Positions 32,974 through 41,982 of a stretch of DNA of 64,000 nucleotides are shown here, in pieces. The DNA comes from Arthrobacter sp. Leaf137 (GTDB taxonomy: Bacteria; Actinomycetota; Actinomycetes; Actinomycetales; Micrococcaceae): contig NZ_LMOI01000001.1 of the NCBI RefSeq assembly GCF_001423525.1, forward strand, positions 496,001 to 560,000, read 5' to 3'. A program made the position numbers and the translations under genes. Each line of letters begins with the position of its first letter. The stretch's first letter is position 1. The notes under the pieces were generated by a model. It was not told the DNA's origin and made no database searches. It saw only the letters and a list, made by a program, of their open reading frames with translations.

Positions 32974-34170
32974 GTGGCCGCTTTGCATGAAGTGGTCATC
33001 ATTGGCGGCGGCAACGCGGGAGTGTCGCTGGCGGCGCGGCTGGAGCGGTACGGGGTCCGGGACGTGGCGCTCATCGAGCCCAAGGACCACCACTTCTACC
33101 AGCCGCTGTTCTCGCACATTGCCGGCGGCCGCGCGCAGGCGAAGGAGGCAGTCCGGAGCCAGGCCGCGGTGATCCCGCCCGGAGTCGAATGGATCCGGGA
33201 CGCTGCCGTGGACGTGGACGCGAACACCAACACGGTCACGCTGGCATCCGGCTCAACTGTTGGCTACGGGCAGCTGGTGGTCTGCCCTGGGCTGCAGTAC
33301 GACTGGGACGCCGTGCCGGGCTTGGCCGATGCTGTCCATTCGCCGTACGGCGCCACGCACTACGAGTTTGAGCTGGCATCAAAAGCCTGGACCCTCCTCA
33401 GCGGCCTGACCTCGGGGACGGCCGTGTTCACCATGCCTGCCGGGCCCATCAAATGCGGCGGAGCCAGCCAGAAGCCCATGTACCTGGCCTGCGACTACTG
33501 GCGGCAACAGGGCGTCCTGGACCAGATCCGCGTGGTGATGGTCCAGCCCTACCCCACCGTGTTCGGTGTGCCCGAGGTGGACCGCGAACTGGACCGGAAG
33601 ATCGCCGAGTACGGCATCGAGCTGCGGACGGACAGCGAACTGGTGTCCGTGGACGCAGCCCGCCGGGAGGCGACCATCCGCAGCCTCGGCTCAGGCAGCC
33701 AGGAAACCCTGCAGTACGACGTCCTCAACGCGGTGCCGCCGCAGTCCGCGCCGGACTGGCTGAAGGCCACCGACCTCCCGGCACCGGCGGACAAGGGCGG
33801 TTTCGTGGAAGTGGACCGGCAGACCCTCCGCCACCTGCGGTACCCCAACGTCTGGTCGCTGGGTGACGCCGCAGGCACTACCAATTCGAAATCCGGCGGG
33901 GCGCTGCGCAAGCAGACCAAGGTTGTAGCCAAGAACCTGGTGGCCGCCCGGAAAGGAAAGCCACTCACGCAGAAGTACAACGGCTATTCGGTCTGCCCGT
34001 TCACCGTCTCACGCGACACCGTAGTGTTCGCCGAGTTCGACGACCGCTACCGGCCCATGCCCACCATTCCGCGGATCCCCACCTGGAACGAAAGCAAGGC
34101 GTCCTGGGTGGTGGACCGCGACATCTTCCCGCAGGTCTATTGGAACCTCATCCTCAAGGGCCGGGCGTAG
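32974..34170 (+). CDS. sqr: Type II sulfide:quinone oxidoreductase
   Basis: The protein has 398 residues. It has an N-terminal FAD Rossmann motif VVIIGGGNAGVSLAARL, HHFYQPLFSHIAGG, the first redox cysteine in PAGPIKCGGASQKPMYLACDYW, the second FAD motif NVWSLGDAAGTTNSKSGGALRKQT, and the second cysteine in YNGYSVCPFTVSRDTVVFAEFD. This pattern is that of SQRDL-like (type II) enzymes, which oxidise sulfide to a persulfide and pass electrons to quinone. It probably detoxifies H2S. No persulfide dioxygenase or rhodanese lies next to it. GTG 32974 starts 4 bp after DUF2945. Its 3' end overlaps the convergent GNAT gene by 17 bp. Confidence 0.85.
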   Translation: MAALHEVVIIGGGNAGVSLAARLERYGVRDVALIEPKDHHFYQPLFSHIAGGRAQAKEAVRSQAAVIPPGVEWIRDAAVDVDANTNTVTLASGSTVGYGQLVVCPGLQYDWDAVPGLADAVHSPYGATHYEFELASKAWTLLSGLTSGTAVFTMPAGPIKCGGASQKPMYLACDYWRQQGVLDQIRVVMVQPYPTVFGVPEVDRELDRKIAEYGIELRTDSELVSVDAARREATIRSLGSGSQETLQYDVLNAVPPQSAPDWLKATDLPAPADKGGFVEVDRQTLRHLRYPNVWSLGDAAGTTNSKSGGALRKQTKVVAKNLVAARKGKPLTQKYNGYSVCPFTVSRDTVVFAEFDDRYRPMPTIPRIPTWNESKASWVVDRDIFPQVYWNLILKGRA

Positions 34171-34780
34171 GGACCCCGCCGGACCCGGCCCGCCCGTCGG
34201 CGGACACCGGCACATCGCCGGCCCGCCACTCGCCGGCCCGCCACTCGTCCGCGAGGACCGCGTAGATCATCTCAGTTGCCCACTGGTCCTTGTAGAACCA
34301 TTTGTCCACGTGGCGGCCCTCCAGCCGCATGCCCAGGCGCCGGCAGAGCGCGGCGGAGGCAGTGTTGAGTTCGTCCAGCCGTGCCTCGATCCGGCGCAGG
34401 CCAAGCTCCCCAAAACCAAGGTCCAAAACCGCTGCCGCCGCCTCGGTGGCGTAGCCCTTACCCCGCGCCTGCGGTGCCATGGACCAGCCCACTTCCGCCT
34501 GGCCGCGGCCCGGAAGCCACTTGAGCACCACTTCCCCCAGCAGGCCCGGCTCCCCTGCGGCTTCTATGGCCAGGCAGAGCCAGTCGCCTTCCTTCTCGTA
34601 GACGAAGTTGGCGTATTTCCCCACCGACTCCATGGATTTGGTGTAGCTCTTGGCCGGCCCGGGCAGGAACCGGGCGGTCTCCGCCAGCGAGTGGTAGGCG
34701 TGGAACGCCTCCAGGTCTCCGGCCTCGAAGCGCCGCAGGACCAGGCGCCCGGTACGGATGGGCAGCGCGATGTCCGGCAT
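34154..34780 (-). CDS. GNAT acetyltransferase (RimJ/RimL type)
   Basis: The protein has 208 residues. It has the RimJ/RimL layout: PIRTGRLVLRRFEAGDLEAFHAYHS, LLGEVVLKWLPGRGQAEVGWSMAPQARGKGYATEAAAAVLDLGF (acetyl-CoA pyrophosphate loop QARGKGYATEA) and NTASAALCRRLGM. It acetylates an N-terminal or small-molecule amine with acetyl-CoA. A tandem EWRAGEWRAG in the tail shows a small internal duplication of five codons. It is transcribed toward and overlaps the sulfide:quinone reductase gene, and lies just downstream of ackA on the same strand (8 bp). Confidence 0.85.
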   Translation of the reverse strand: MPDIALPIRTGRLVLRRFEAGDLEAFHAYHSLAETARFLPGPAKSYTKSMESVGKYANFVYEKEGDWLCLAIEAAGEPGLLGEVVLKWLPGRGQAEVGWSMAPQARGKGYATEAAAAVLDLGFGELGLRRIEARLDELNTASAALCRRLGMRLEGRHVDKWFYKDQWATEMIYAVLADEWRAGEWRAGDVPVSADGRAGSGGVPTPGP

Positions 34781-34788
34781 TGGGGCGG

Positions 34789-35949
34789 CTACCGGCCGGA
34801 ACTTACGACGGCGGCCGTCGCCTCCGCGATGGCGCGCTCCTCGTCGGTGGGAACCACCAGGACGGGGATGGCGGACTGCGGCGTGGAAATAACGCGCGGT
34901 TCCTTGGACCGGGCGGCATTGAGGCCGGCGTCGACCTCTATGCCCAGCGCACCCAGGCGGTCGGCGACCAGCGCCCGGAACTGGTGGGAGTTCTCGCCGA
35001 TGCCAGCCGTGAACACCAGCGCCTTGGCCCCGCCGACGGCCACATGGTAGCCGCCGATGTACTTGGCCAGCCGGTAGGAGGTGACGGCGAGCGCCCTGGC
35101 GGCTTTGGCGTCGCCGTCCTCGGAGGCCTCCACCACGGAGCGCATGTCATTGTTGCCGGCCAGGCCCTTGAGCCCGGACTCCCGGTTGAGCATGGAGTCC
35201 AGGTCCTCGGGTGTCCAGCCGGCGCGGCCCAGGAACACCAGGATGGATGGGTCCAGGTCGCCGGAGCGGGTGCCCATCACCAGGCCTTCAAGCGGGGTGA
35301 AGCCCATGGAGGTGTCCACGGAGTGGCCGCCCTGGATCGCCGTGACGGAGGCGCCGTTGCCCAGGTGGGCGATGACGGCGTCGAACTCCTCCACTGGCAG
35401 GTCCAGCAGTGCAGCAGCACGGCGCGCGACGTACTCGTGCGAGGTGCCGTGGAAGCCATAGCGGCGGATGCCGTGGTTGGTGTAGAGCTCGTCCGGGACG
35501 GCGTAGCGCCAGGCGTGCTCGGGAAGGGTCCGGTGGAAGGCGGTATCGAACACGGCCACCTGCGGCATGTCCGGCCATTTCCTGGTGATGGCGCGGATGC
35601 CCAGGACGTTGGCGGGGTTGTGCAAAGGTGCCAGCGGGTTGAGGCGCTCGATGGCGCGGGTGATCTCGTTGTCGATCAGTACCGGCTCAGCGAACCGCTC
35701 CCCGCCATGCACCACCCGGTGCCCCACGGCCCCGAGTTCCAGGTCGCCCAGCTCTTCATGAATGGCGGCTTCCACCTGTTCCAGCGCCTCGGCATGGTCC
35801 CGCGGGCCCACGATTTCGCCGTCCCCGCCACCGCCGTTGCCCATGCCGATCTTCTCGATCAGCCCCTCGGTCAGCACCGTCCCGGCGGCCACATCGCGCA
35901 CCTGGTATTTGAGCGAGGACGAGCCGGAGTTGATGACGAGCACGAGCAT
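34789..35949 (-). CDS. ackA: Acetate kinase
   Basis: The protein has 386 residues. It starts MLVLVINSGSSSLKYQV, the ASKHA-fold phosphate-1 motif, followed by HRVVHGG, DTAFHRTLPEHAWRYAVPDELY, FHGTSHEYVARRAAALL, LGNGASVTAIQGG and the adenosine motif FTAGIGENS. It interconverts acetyl phosphate and acetate with ATP. It lies downstream of pta on the same strand, but a small plus-strand gene and terminator separate them. AGGAGG precedes the ATG. The GNAT gene follows after 8 bp. Confidence 0.95.
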   Translation of the reverse strand: MLVLVINSGSSSLKYQVRDVAAGTVLTEGLIEKIGMGNGGGGDGEIVGPRDHAEALEQVEAAIHEELGDLELGAVGHRVVHGGERFAEPVLIDNEITRAIERLNPLAPLHNPANVLGIRAITRKWPDMPQVAVFDTAFHRTLPEHAWRYAVPDELYTNHGIRRYGFHGTSHEYVARRAAALLDLPVEEFDAVIAHLGNGASVTAIQGGHSVDTSMGFTPLEGLVMGTRSGDLDPSILVFLGRAGWTPEDLDSMLNRESGLKGLAGNNDMRSVVEASEDGDAKAARALAVTSYRLAKYIGGYHVAVGGAKALVFTAGIGENSHQFRALVADRLGALGIEVDAGLNAARSKEPRVISTPQSAIPVLVVPTDEERAIAEATAAVVSSGR

Positions 35950-36089
35950 GCGGGGCCTCCTGGGGCTTGCTTCTGCAGTTCAACCCCCACTATAGGTGGC
36001 AGCACTGACAGGAGGGTTTCCTTGCGCATGCAGCCCGGCTGTGCCTATGGTCGGCGGACAGGCTGGACCACGTCGAGAGGACTGTCCCA

Positions 36090-36377
36090 ATGACGAACGA
36101 CCCCACTTCCAACGAAGAGAAGGATCCCACCAACACCGGATCCAGCAGCACCGCGCCGCTTGGTTCCGAGGGGGGCTCCGGTTCCAAGGACCCTACCGGT
36201 GTGGAGGGCTCCAACCCGGCGCTGGACGATACCGGAGACCTCAAGGCCGCCGAAACCGGGGACTCCCCCGAGGCGCCCGAGGACCGTGAAGGCCTGGACC
36301 TGACCCCGCAGGGGCTGTCCGATGAGCCGGCCAAGGAAGAGGACGACGACAGCCTCGCCAAGCCGGACAACAGCTAA
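36090..36377 (+). CDS. Small acidic disordered protein
   Basis: The protein has 95 residues, rich in Asp, Glu, Ser, Gly and Pro, almost without hydrophobic residues, and thus expected to be disordered. It has no signal or helix. The promoter-like CTATGGT lies about 40 bp upstream. It occupies the space between pta and ackA but on the opposite strand, and ends in a strong hairpin. Similar small acidic proteins occur at 41471-41776. No family is recognised; real coding is supported by composition and by the terminator. Confidence 0.6.
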   Translation: MTNDPTSNEEKDPTNTGSSSTAPLGSEGGSGSKDPTGVEGSNPALDDTGDLKAAETGDSPEAPEDREGLDLTPQGLSDEPAKEEDDDSLAKPDNS

Positions 36378-36391
36378 GCATCACAAAAAGT

Positions 36392-36438
36392 ACGACGGCG
36401 GCACCAGGCTTTTCGCCAAAGCCGGGTGCCGTCGTCGT
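36392..36438. terminator. Bidirectional terminator between acidic gene and pta
   Basis: ACGACGGCGGCACC pairs with GGTGCCGTCGTCGT (one mismatch), followed inward by GGCTTT / AAAGCC. It separates the convergent stops at 36377 and 36445. Confidence 0.8.
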
Positions 36439-36444
36439 GCTTCC

Positions 36445-38514
36445 CTAGGCCTGGGCCTGGATGGCTGTGATGGCCACCGTGTTGACGATGTCCTCCACTG
36501 TGCAGCCGCGGGAGAGGTCGTTGACAGGTTTCCGCAGGCCCTGCAGGACGGGCCCCACGGCGACGGCCCCGGAGCTCTGCTGCACCGCCTTGTACGTGTT
36601 GTTGCCGGTGTTCAGGTCCGGGAAGATGAAGACGGTGGCCTGCCCTGCCACGGATGAACCGGGCATCTTGGATTCCGCGATGGAGGCGTCCACGGCAGCG
36701 TCGTACTGGATGGGCCCTTCGACGGCGAGGTCCGGGCGGCGCTCCCGCACCAACTCGGTGGCCTGCCGCACCTCGTCCACGGCCTCGCCCGAACCGGAGC
36801 CGCCGGTGGAGTAGGACAGCATGGCCACCCTGGGCTCCACCCCGAACTGCGCCGCCGTCTCCGCGGACGCAAGCGCGATGTCCGCCAGCTGCTCCACGTT
36901 GGGGTCCGGGTTCACGGCGCAGTCACCGTATACCAGCACCCGGTCCGGCATGAGCATCAGGAATACCGAGGAGACGATCTTCACGCCCTCCCGGGTCTTC
37001 ACGAATTCCAGGGCCGGCCGGATGGTGTGCGCGGTGGTGTGCGCGGCGCCGGAGACCATGCCGTCCACCACGCCCAGTTGGACCATCATGGTGCCGAAGT
37101 AGCTGACGTCCTGCATGATTTCGAGCGCCTTGGCCAGGTCAACGCCCTTGTGGGCGCGGAGTTCGGCGTACTTTTCGGCGAACTGCTGCCGCAGCTCCGA
37201 GGTTGCCGGATCCACGATATTGATGCCGGTGAGGTCGATGCCGCGGGAGGCCGCCAGTTCGCGCACGTCCGTTTCGGGTCCGAGGACCGTGAGGTCGCAA
37301 ACGTCGCGGCGGTGCAGGATCTCGGCGGCGCGCAGGATGCGGACGTCGGTTCCCTCCGGCAGGACCACGTGGCGGCGCTGGGCACGGGCACGTTCGATCA
37401 GGTCGTGCAGGAACCGCAGCGGCGTCATCCGTTCCGGCCGGGGCAGGTGCAGCCGCTCCATCAGCTCTGCTTCGTCCACGCGCCGGGACCACAGTCCCAG
37501 GGCGGAGGCCACCTTGCGGCGGTGCCCGGACCAGATCTCGCTGCGGACCTCGGACACGCGCCGGGCGGTGGTGTAGGTGTCCGCGCCGGCGGCAAAAACG
37601 GGGAAGGGTGCCTGGGCCAGGAGCGGGTAGATGTTGGCATCCGGGGCGAGCCCGCCGGTAAGGATGAGGGCGGAGGCCACCGGGAACTCCGGCGAGAACG
37701 AGGACGCCAGGCAGGCCACCATCACATCGGCCCGGTCCCCCGGCACGATCACCAGGGCGCCCTCTTCCAGGACATTGAGGAAGTTGCCCACGTTCATGGC
37801 AGCCACCTTGATGTCCTTCACATCCCGCTCCATGTCCGCCCGGCCGGCGATCTGCCGGACGCCCAGGGCCGCGGCCACCTCGCCGGTGGTGGGGCGGGCG
37901 ATCTCCTCCAGCTCGGGCAGGACGTAGACGGGACGCTTGGAGGCACCGGGCTTGATGGCGGCGGCGATAGCCTCGACGTCGTCCGGGTCCGCCCGGTTCA
38001 CCAGGATGGCCAGCAGCGAGCATTTCTCGGCGGCGAGTTCCTTGCGGGCAACCTCGACGGCGGCAGCGGCCTCCGCGACGGTCCGCCCCTTGGCACCCAC
38101 CACGGCCACGATGGGGGCAGCGAGGTTGTTGGCCAGGCGCGCGTTGAGGTCGAATTCGACGGCGGCGTCCTGGCCCGTGAGGTCCGTCCCCTCCACAATC
38201 ACCACATCGCAGTGCCGGGCAATGTCGGCGAAGATTTCCACGCAGCGGGCGTCGATCTCCTCGCGCTGACCCTCGGCCAGCAGCGTCCGGACCTCCTCGA
38301 AGGTGAGGCCGCCCCGGCAGCGTTCATCCTCCAGGGCAAACCGGGACTTCATCAGGGTGACCATGGGGTCCTCGCCGGCCACCGGGCCCTGGACCACGGG
38401 CTTGAAGAAGCCGATCCGGTCCGCGTGCCGGTGCAGGGTGTCCGCCAGGCCGAGGGCCACAAGGGACTTGCCCGAGCCCGGGGTGGTTGCGCTGACGTAG
38501 ATGCCTTTGGCCAT
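36445..38514 (-). CDS. pta: Phosphate acetyltransferase, long DRTGG-domain form
   Basis: The protein has 689 residues, the long form. The N-terminal P-loop-like domain (MAKGIYVSATTPGSGKSLVALGLADTL) and the central DRTGG domain precede the catalytic PTA_PTB domain (about 370-689; RRHVVLPEGTDVRILRAAEIL, GVVDGMVSGAAHTTAHTIRPALEFVKT, VYGDCAVNPDPNVEQLADIAL, MLSYSTGGSGSGE, GPIQYDAAVDASIAESKMPGSSVAGQATVFIFPDLNTGNNTYK). It makes acetyl phosphate from acetyl-CoA. ATG 38514 with AAGGGCGG is chosen; the frame stays open upstream without coding character. It is paired functionally with ackA downstream. Confidence 0.95.
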   Translation of the reverse strand: MAKGIYVSATTPGSGKSLVALGLADTLHRHADRIGFFKPVVQGPVAGEDPMVTLMKSRFALEDERCRGGLTFEEVRTLLAEGQREEIDARCVEIFADIARHCDVVIVEGTDLTGQDAAVEFDLNARLANNLAAPIVAVVGAKGRTVAEAAAAVEVARKELAAEKCSLLAILVNRADPDDVEAIAAAIKPGASKRPVYVLPELEEIARPTTGEVAAALGVRQIAGRADMERDVKDIKVAAMNVGNFLNVLEEGALVIVPGDRADVMVACLASSFSPEFPVASALILTGGLAPDANIYPLLAQAPFPVFAAGADTYTTARRVSEVRSEIWSGHRRKVASALGLWSRRVDEAELMERLHLPRPERMTPLRFLHDLIERARAQRRHVVLPEGTDVRILRAAEILHRRDVCDLTVLGPETDVRELAASRGIDLTGINIVDPATSELRQQFAEKYAELRAHKGVDLAKALEIMQDVSYFGTMMVQLGVVDGMVSGAAHTTAHTIRPALEFVKTREGVKIVSSVFLMLMPDRVLVYGDCAVNPDPNVEQLADIALASAETAAQFGVEPRVAMLSYSTGGSGSGEAVDEVRQATELVRERRPDLAVEGPIQYDAAVDASIAESKMPGSSVAGQATVFIFPDLNTGNNTYKAVQQSSGAVAVGPVLQGLRKPVNDLSRGCTVEDIVNTVAITAIQAQA

Positions 38515-38728
38515 GGTCCGCCCTTTGCTGTTTTGCTGGTGCCGGTCCTCCCATCCTTGCACCTCCGGCGCCCCAAGTGACAAAGGTGCGCGCCGCCGTC
38601 GCGCGTTCCCGCCCGGTTGCTTTTCCATCCACCGTGCGGCGCGCCGCGGACGACGGCGTGTCCCCCGGTTCGGTGCGCGGAGCGGCGAAGTAACCGGGCG
38701 GGAAGGCCCGGGCCGGGCGGCCCCACCC

Positions 38729-38774
38729 TTGACACCGGACCCCCTTATGGGATTACCTAATGAACATTCGGTAA
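38729..38774 (+). promoter_or_regulatory. paaI-paaK promoter with PaaR-type operator
   Basis: A consensus TTGACA (38729-38734) is followed by a 22-bp element, 38753-38774, with TTACC...GGTAA ends and CATTCGG at the right. It has the same length and right half as the element at 45151-45172. It overlaps the expected -10 and start region, which suits repression. Confidence 0.65.
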
Positions 38775-38796
38775 ATAAAGCTGGAGGCAATGACGC

Positions 38797-39267
38797 ATGG
38801 CTGAAGCAACACTCTCCGGGGCCACCCACCCCATCCTGGAAAACGACTATGCCTCCGAGTGGATGGGCATCGAGGTCTTGGCGCTCAGCGACGGCCACGC
38901 CACCATCCGGATGACCCTCCGGCAGGAAATGCTCAACGGCTTCGGCATGGCCCACGGCGGAATGATCTTCGCCTTCGGCGACACCGCCTTCGCCCTCGCC
39001 TGCAACCCGATCAGTCCCGCGCCCGCCGAGGAAAACACCATCACCGTTGCCTCCGGCGTCGACATCAATTTCCTCAAGCCGGCGTTCCGCGGCCAGGTCC
39101 TCACCGCCGTGGCAGACCGCCGGTCCAGCGCCGGCCGCAGCGGCCTCTACGACATCCAGATCTTCGCCACCGACGCCCACACCCCCGGCGCGGACCCCGG
39201 CACCAGCACCCCGGGCGAGCTCATCGCCGAGTTCCGCGGACGCAGCCGCACCATCCCCAAGAAGTAG
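38797..39267 (+). CDS. paaI: Hotdog thioesterase PaaI
   Basis: The protein has 156 residues. It has the PaaI hotdog fold: MGIEVLALSDGHATIRMTLRQEMLNGFGMAHGGMIFAFGDTAFALACN, where the NGFGMAHGG segment and the Asp of GDTAF form the active site. PaaI hydrolyses stalled phenylacetyl-CoA ring-epoxide-derived or hydroxyphenylacetyl-CoA thioesters and so protects the CoA pool. GGAGG precedes the ATG. paaK follows 8 bp later, so they form one operon under the operator at 38753. Confidence 0.9.
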   Translation: MAEATLSGATHPILENDYASEWMGIEVLALSDGHATIRMTLRQEMLNGFGMAHGGMIFAFGDTAFALACNPISPAPAEENTITVASGVDINFLKPAFRGQVLTAVADRRSSAGRSGLYDIQIFATDAHTPGADPGTSTPGELIAEFRGRSRTIPKK

Positions 39268-39274
39268 GAAAACC

Positions 39275-40648
39275 ATGACCCTGCATGCCCCCGAAACCCC
39301 TGCCGCCGCGTCCGTGGACACCGCAGCCATCGGCACCGACGCCGTCCTGGACCGCGAGGAGACCATTTCCCGCGACGAACTCGAAGCGCTCCAGCTCAGC
39401 CGCCTCCAGCACACCGTCTCCTACGCCTACCAGCGCGTGCCGCTGTACAAGCGCAAGTTCGACGACGCCGGCATCCACCCGAACGACCTCCGCGAACTGG
39501 CCGACCTCGGCAACTTCCCCTTCACCACCAAGGACGATCTGCGCGCCGAATACCCGTTCGGCATGTTCGCCGTGCCGCAGAGCGAAGTAGCCCGCATCCA
39601 CGCCAGCTCGGGCACCACCGGCCGGCCCACCGTCGTCGGGTACACCAAGCAGGACCTGGCCGACTGGGCCAAGCTGGTGGCCCGTAGCTTCCGCGCCGCC
39701 GGCATCCGCCCCGGCATGAAGGTCCACAACGCCTACGGCTACGGCCTGTTCACCGGCGGCCTTGGCGCGCATGCCGGCGCCGAGGCCCTGGGCTGCACCG
39801 TGATCCCGATGTCCGGCGGCCAGACCGAACGGCAGATCCAGCTGATCCAGGACTTTAAGCCGGACGCCATCCTGGCCACGCCCACCTACCTGCTCACCAT
39901 CGCCGACGCCATGGCGCACATGGGCATCGATCCCGCCTCAACGTCACTGAAGTTCGCCGTCCTGGGCGCCGAGCCGTGGACGCAGGAGATGCGGCACGAA
40001 CTCGAGGTCATGATGAACATCAAGGCGTGCGACATCTACGGCCTGTCCGAAGTGATGGGCCCGGGCGTTGCCGGCGAGGCCGTGGAGACGCAGGACGGCA
40101 GCCACATCTGGGAGGACCACTTCCGCCCCGAAATCATCGATCCCTTCAACCCCCTGGCGGGCAAGGAAAACGTCCTGCGGGACGGCGAGCACGGCGAACT
40201 TGTCTTCACCTCGCTTACCAAGGAAGCCCTGCCGATCATCCGCTACCGCACCAAGGACCTCACCCGGCTCCTGCCCGGCACCGCCCGCCCGGCACACCGC
40301 CGGATGGGCCGCATCACCGGCCGCAGCGACGACATGATCATCCTGCGCGGCGTGAACCTCTTCCCCTCCCAGATCGAGGAAATCGCCCTCCGCATCCCTG
40401 AGCTCAGCCCGCACTTCCAGCTCGAGCTCACCCGCCCGGAAGGGCAGCGGATGGACCAGCTGACCGTCCGGATCGAACGGCGGGACGCCGTCACGCTTGA
40501 GCAGGGCACGACGGCGGCGCGCGCCTTGAAGGAGCAGATCAAGATCCACGTGGGTTCTTCGTGCACGGTGGACGTGGTGGATCCCGGATCGCTTGAGCGC
40601 TCCAACGGCAAGCTCCGCCGCATCTACGACATGCGGCCCAAGGGATAG
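39275..40648 (+). CDS. paaK: Phenylacetate-CoA ligase
   Basis: The protein has 457 residues. It belongs to the AMP-forming PaaK family: LQHTVSYAYQRVPLYKRKFDDAGI, phosphate-binding ARIHASSGTTGRPTVVGYT, KVHNAYGYGLFTGGLGAHAGAEALG, IYGLSEVMGPGVA, RYRTKDLTRLLPG, GRSDDMIILRGVNLFPSQIEE and the C-terminal lysine region SNGKLRRIYD. It activates phenylacetate to phenylacetyl-CoA, the first step of the aerobic hybrid pathway and the source of the inducer. It is co-transcribed with paaI and followed by the TetR regulator. Confidence 0.95.
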   Translation: MTLHAPETPAAASVDTAAIGTDAVLDREETISRDELEALQLSRLQHTVSYAYQRVPLYKRKFDDAGIHPNDLRELADLGNFPFTTKDDLRAEYPFGMFAVPQSEVARIHASSGTTGRPTVVGYTKQDLADWAKLVARSFRAAGIRPGMKVHNAYGYGLFTGGLGAHAGAEALGCTVIPMSGGQTERQIQLIQDFKPDAILATPTYLLTIADAMAHMGIDPASTSLKFAVLGAEPWTQEMRHELEVMMNIKACDIYGLSEVMGPGVAGEAVETQDGSHIWEDHFRPEIIDPFNPLAGKENVLRDGEHGELVFTSLTKEALPIIRYRTKDLTRLLPGTARPAHRRMGRITGRSDDMIILRGVNLFPSQIEEIALRIPELSPHFQLELTRPEGQRMDQLTVRIERRDAVTLEQGTTAARALKEQIKIHVGSSCTVDVVDPGSLERSNGKLRRIYDMRPKG

Positions 40649-40681
40649 ACGGAGCCGGCGGGCCCGGGCCCCGGTCCGGGC

Positions 40682-40703
40682 CGACCGACCGTTCATGAGA
40701 AAC
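40682..40703 (+). promoter_or_regulatory. Half-conserved PaaR-type site before paaR
   Basis: ACCGACCGTTC matches the left half of the element at 54407-54428, but the right half is not conserved. It ends 8 bp before the paaR ATG, so autoregulation is possible but weaker than at the other sites. Confidence 0.4.
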
Positions 40704-40711
40704 TAGCCACT

Positions 40712-41356
40712 ATGCCCAGCCAGACCACCAGCACCAACGGCGCAGCCGCCAACGGATCAGCCAAGCGCGGCCGCCCCGGCTATGACCAGCAATCCGTGCT
40801 GCGCATCGCCGTCGACGTTTTCAACCGCCATGGCTATGACGCGACGTCCATGGGGATCCTCGCTGACAACCTGGGCATCTCCAAGTCGGCCATCTACCAC
40901 CACGTGCCGTCCAAGGGCGACCTGCTGAAGCTCGCCCTGGACCACGCGCTGGGCGGGTTGGAGTCCATCCTGGAACAGCCCGAGGCCGCCGCAGGCGCCG
41001 CCGATGCCCGGCTGGAGTTCGTGCTGCGCCGCACCGTGGCGGTCCTTGTGGAGCGGTTGCCGTTCGTCACGCTGCTGCTGCGGCTGCGGGGCAACACCGA
41101 GATCGAGCGCAACGCGCTGGAACGCCGCCGTACCTTCGACCACAAGGTTGCCGCACTGATTTCCGCCGCCCGGGATGAGGGTTCACTGCGCCAGGACATC
41201 GACCCGCGAACGGTTACCCGCCTCCTGTTCGGCATGATCAACTCCATTGTGGAGTGGTACAAGCCCGGCGGTTCCCTGAGCCCCGGGAAGCTCGCGGACG
41301 ACGTCATCACCATGGCCTTCGACGGCCTGCACGGGCACACGGCCCCCACCGCCTGA
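40712..41356 (+). CDS. paaR: TetR family regulator, probable PaaR
   Basis: The protein has 214 residues. A disordered N-terminus of about 20 residues is followed by a TetR helix-turn-helix domain: VLRIAVDVFNRHGYDATSMGILADNLGISKSAIYHHVPSKGDLLKLALDHAL. The C-terminal ligand domain is helical. TetR-type PaaR proteins of actinobacteria repress phenylacetate genes and are released by phenylacetyl-CoA. Its position behind paaIK and the shared operators at 38753, 45151 and 54407 support this assignment, but ligand and DNA binding are inferred. The short upstream region has no good ribosome site; the mRNA may be nearly leaderless. Confidence 0.82.
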   Translation: MPSQTTSTNGAAANGSAKRGRPGYDQQSVLRIAVDVFNRHGYDATSMGILADNLGISKSAIYHHVPSKGDLLKLALDHALGGLESILEQPEAAAGAADARLEFVLRRTVAVLVERLPFVTLLLRLRGNTEIERNALERRRTFDHKVAALISAARDEGSLRQDIDPRTVTRLLFGMINSIVEWYKPGGSLSPGKLADDVITMAFDGLHGHTAPTA

Positions 41357-41390
41357 CCCGGCGGTCATCGCCACGGCCTGACGCACCCCC

Positions 41391-41410
41391 AAGTAATAAG
41401 GGTGCTTGGT
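41391..41410 (+). promoter_or_regulatory. TAAG-N4-CTTGGTA motif
   Basis: AAGTAATAAGGGTGCTTGGT lies 61 bp before the acidic gene at 41471. It matches AAGTAGTAAGCATGCTTCGT upstream of csbD, apart from four bases. Confidence 0.4.
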
Positions 41411-41470
41411 ATTTTCCCTGCTTCGAGGCTACGGTGGTAGAAAGCCACTGATTACAGGGAGGTAGGGAAG

Positions 41471-41776
41471 ATGAGCACCCACAAAGAAGAGCCCGACGCA
41501 GGATTCATCGTCCCGGATCCGTCCAAGATCCGGGAGGACGTCCCCGGGGATGCGGGCGACGAAGCAAACGTTATCCGCTTCAGCGAGGAGCAGGCCCTGA
41601 TCGAGGAGCAGTCGCACGGCATCCGGCCGGACACCTACAGCGTCCCCGCCGGCGGCCCCACCATGGACGAGGCCCGCGGCAACATGGACCTCTCCGACCG
41701 CAGCGAGTCCGGTAAGGGCACAGGCCGCGAGGATGACAGCAGCGACGACGGCCTGCACGGCGGCGCGGAGTCCTGA
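41471..41776 (+). CDS. Small acidic protein
   Basis: The protein has 101 residues, acidic (many Asp and Glu), with a DPSKIREDVPGD segment, EEQALIEEQSHGIRPDTYSVP and an acidic Ser/Gly tail. It is probably disordered. GGGAGG is placed before the ATG. A TAAG-N4-CTT box shared with csbD lies upstream, so expression with general stress genes is a reasonable guess. Family not recognised. Confidence 0.62.
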   Translation: MSTHKEEPDAGFIVPDPSKIREDVPGDAGDEANVIRFSEEQALIEEQSHGIRPDTYSVPAGGPTMDEARGNMDLSDRSESGKGTGREDDSSDDGLHGGAES

Positions 41777-41982
41777 CGCTCCCGCACTGAACCAGGGGCG
41801 GCAATCCGCCCAAGCGCGCAGCAACTTCCAGGCCCGGCGATGGGCAGCCCTGCCCATCGCCGGGTGTTCTTGCGCCGTACACTCGAAACCACCAACCGCA
41901 GAAAAGCCTTGGCATCTCTGCGGCCCAATAAATCCATACGTTATAGTTACTCGAGTTCGCATCACATCATCAGGGGGAAATC

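Noticed and set aside
38515..39414. N-terminal extension of pta by about 300 codons
   Set aside because: Open by base composition only; it overlaps paaI and its operator. MAKGIYVSATTPGSGKS at 38514 is the natural start of the family.
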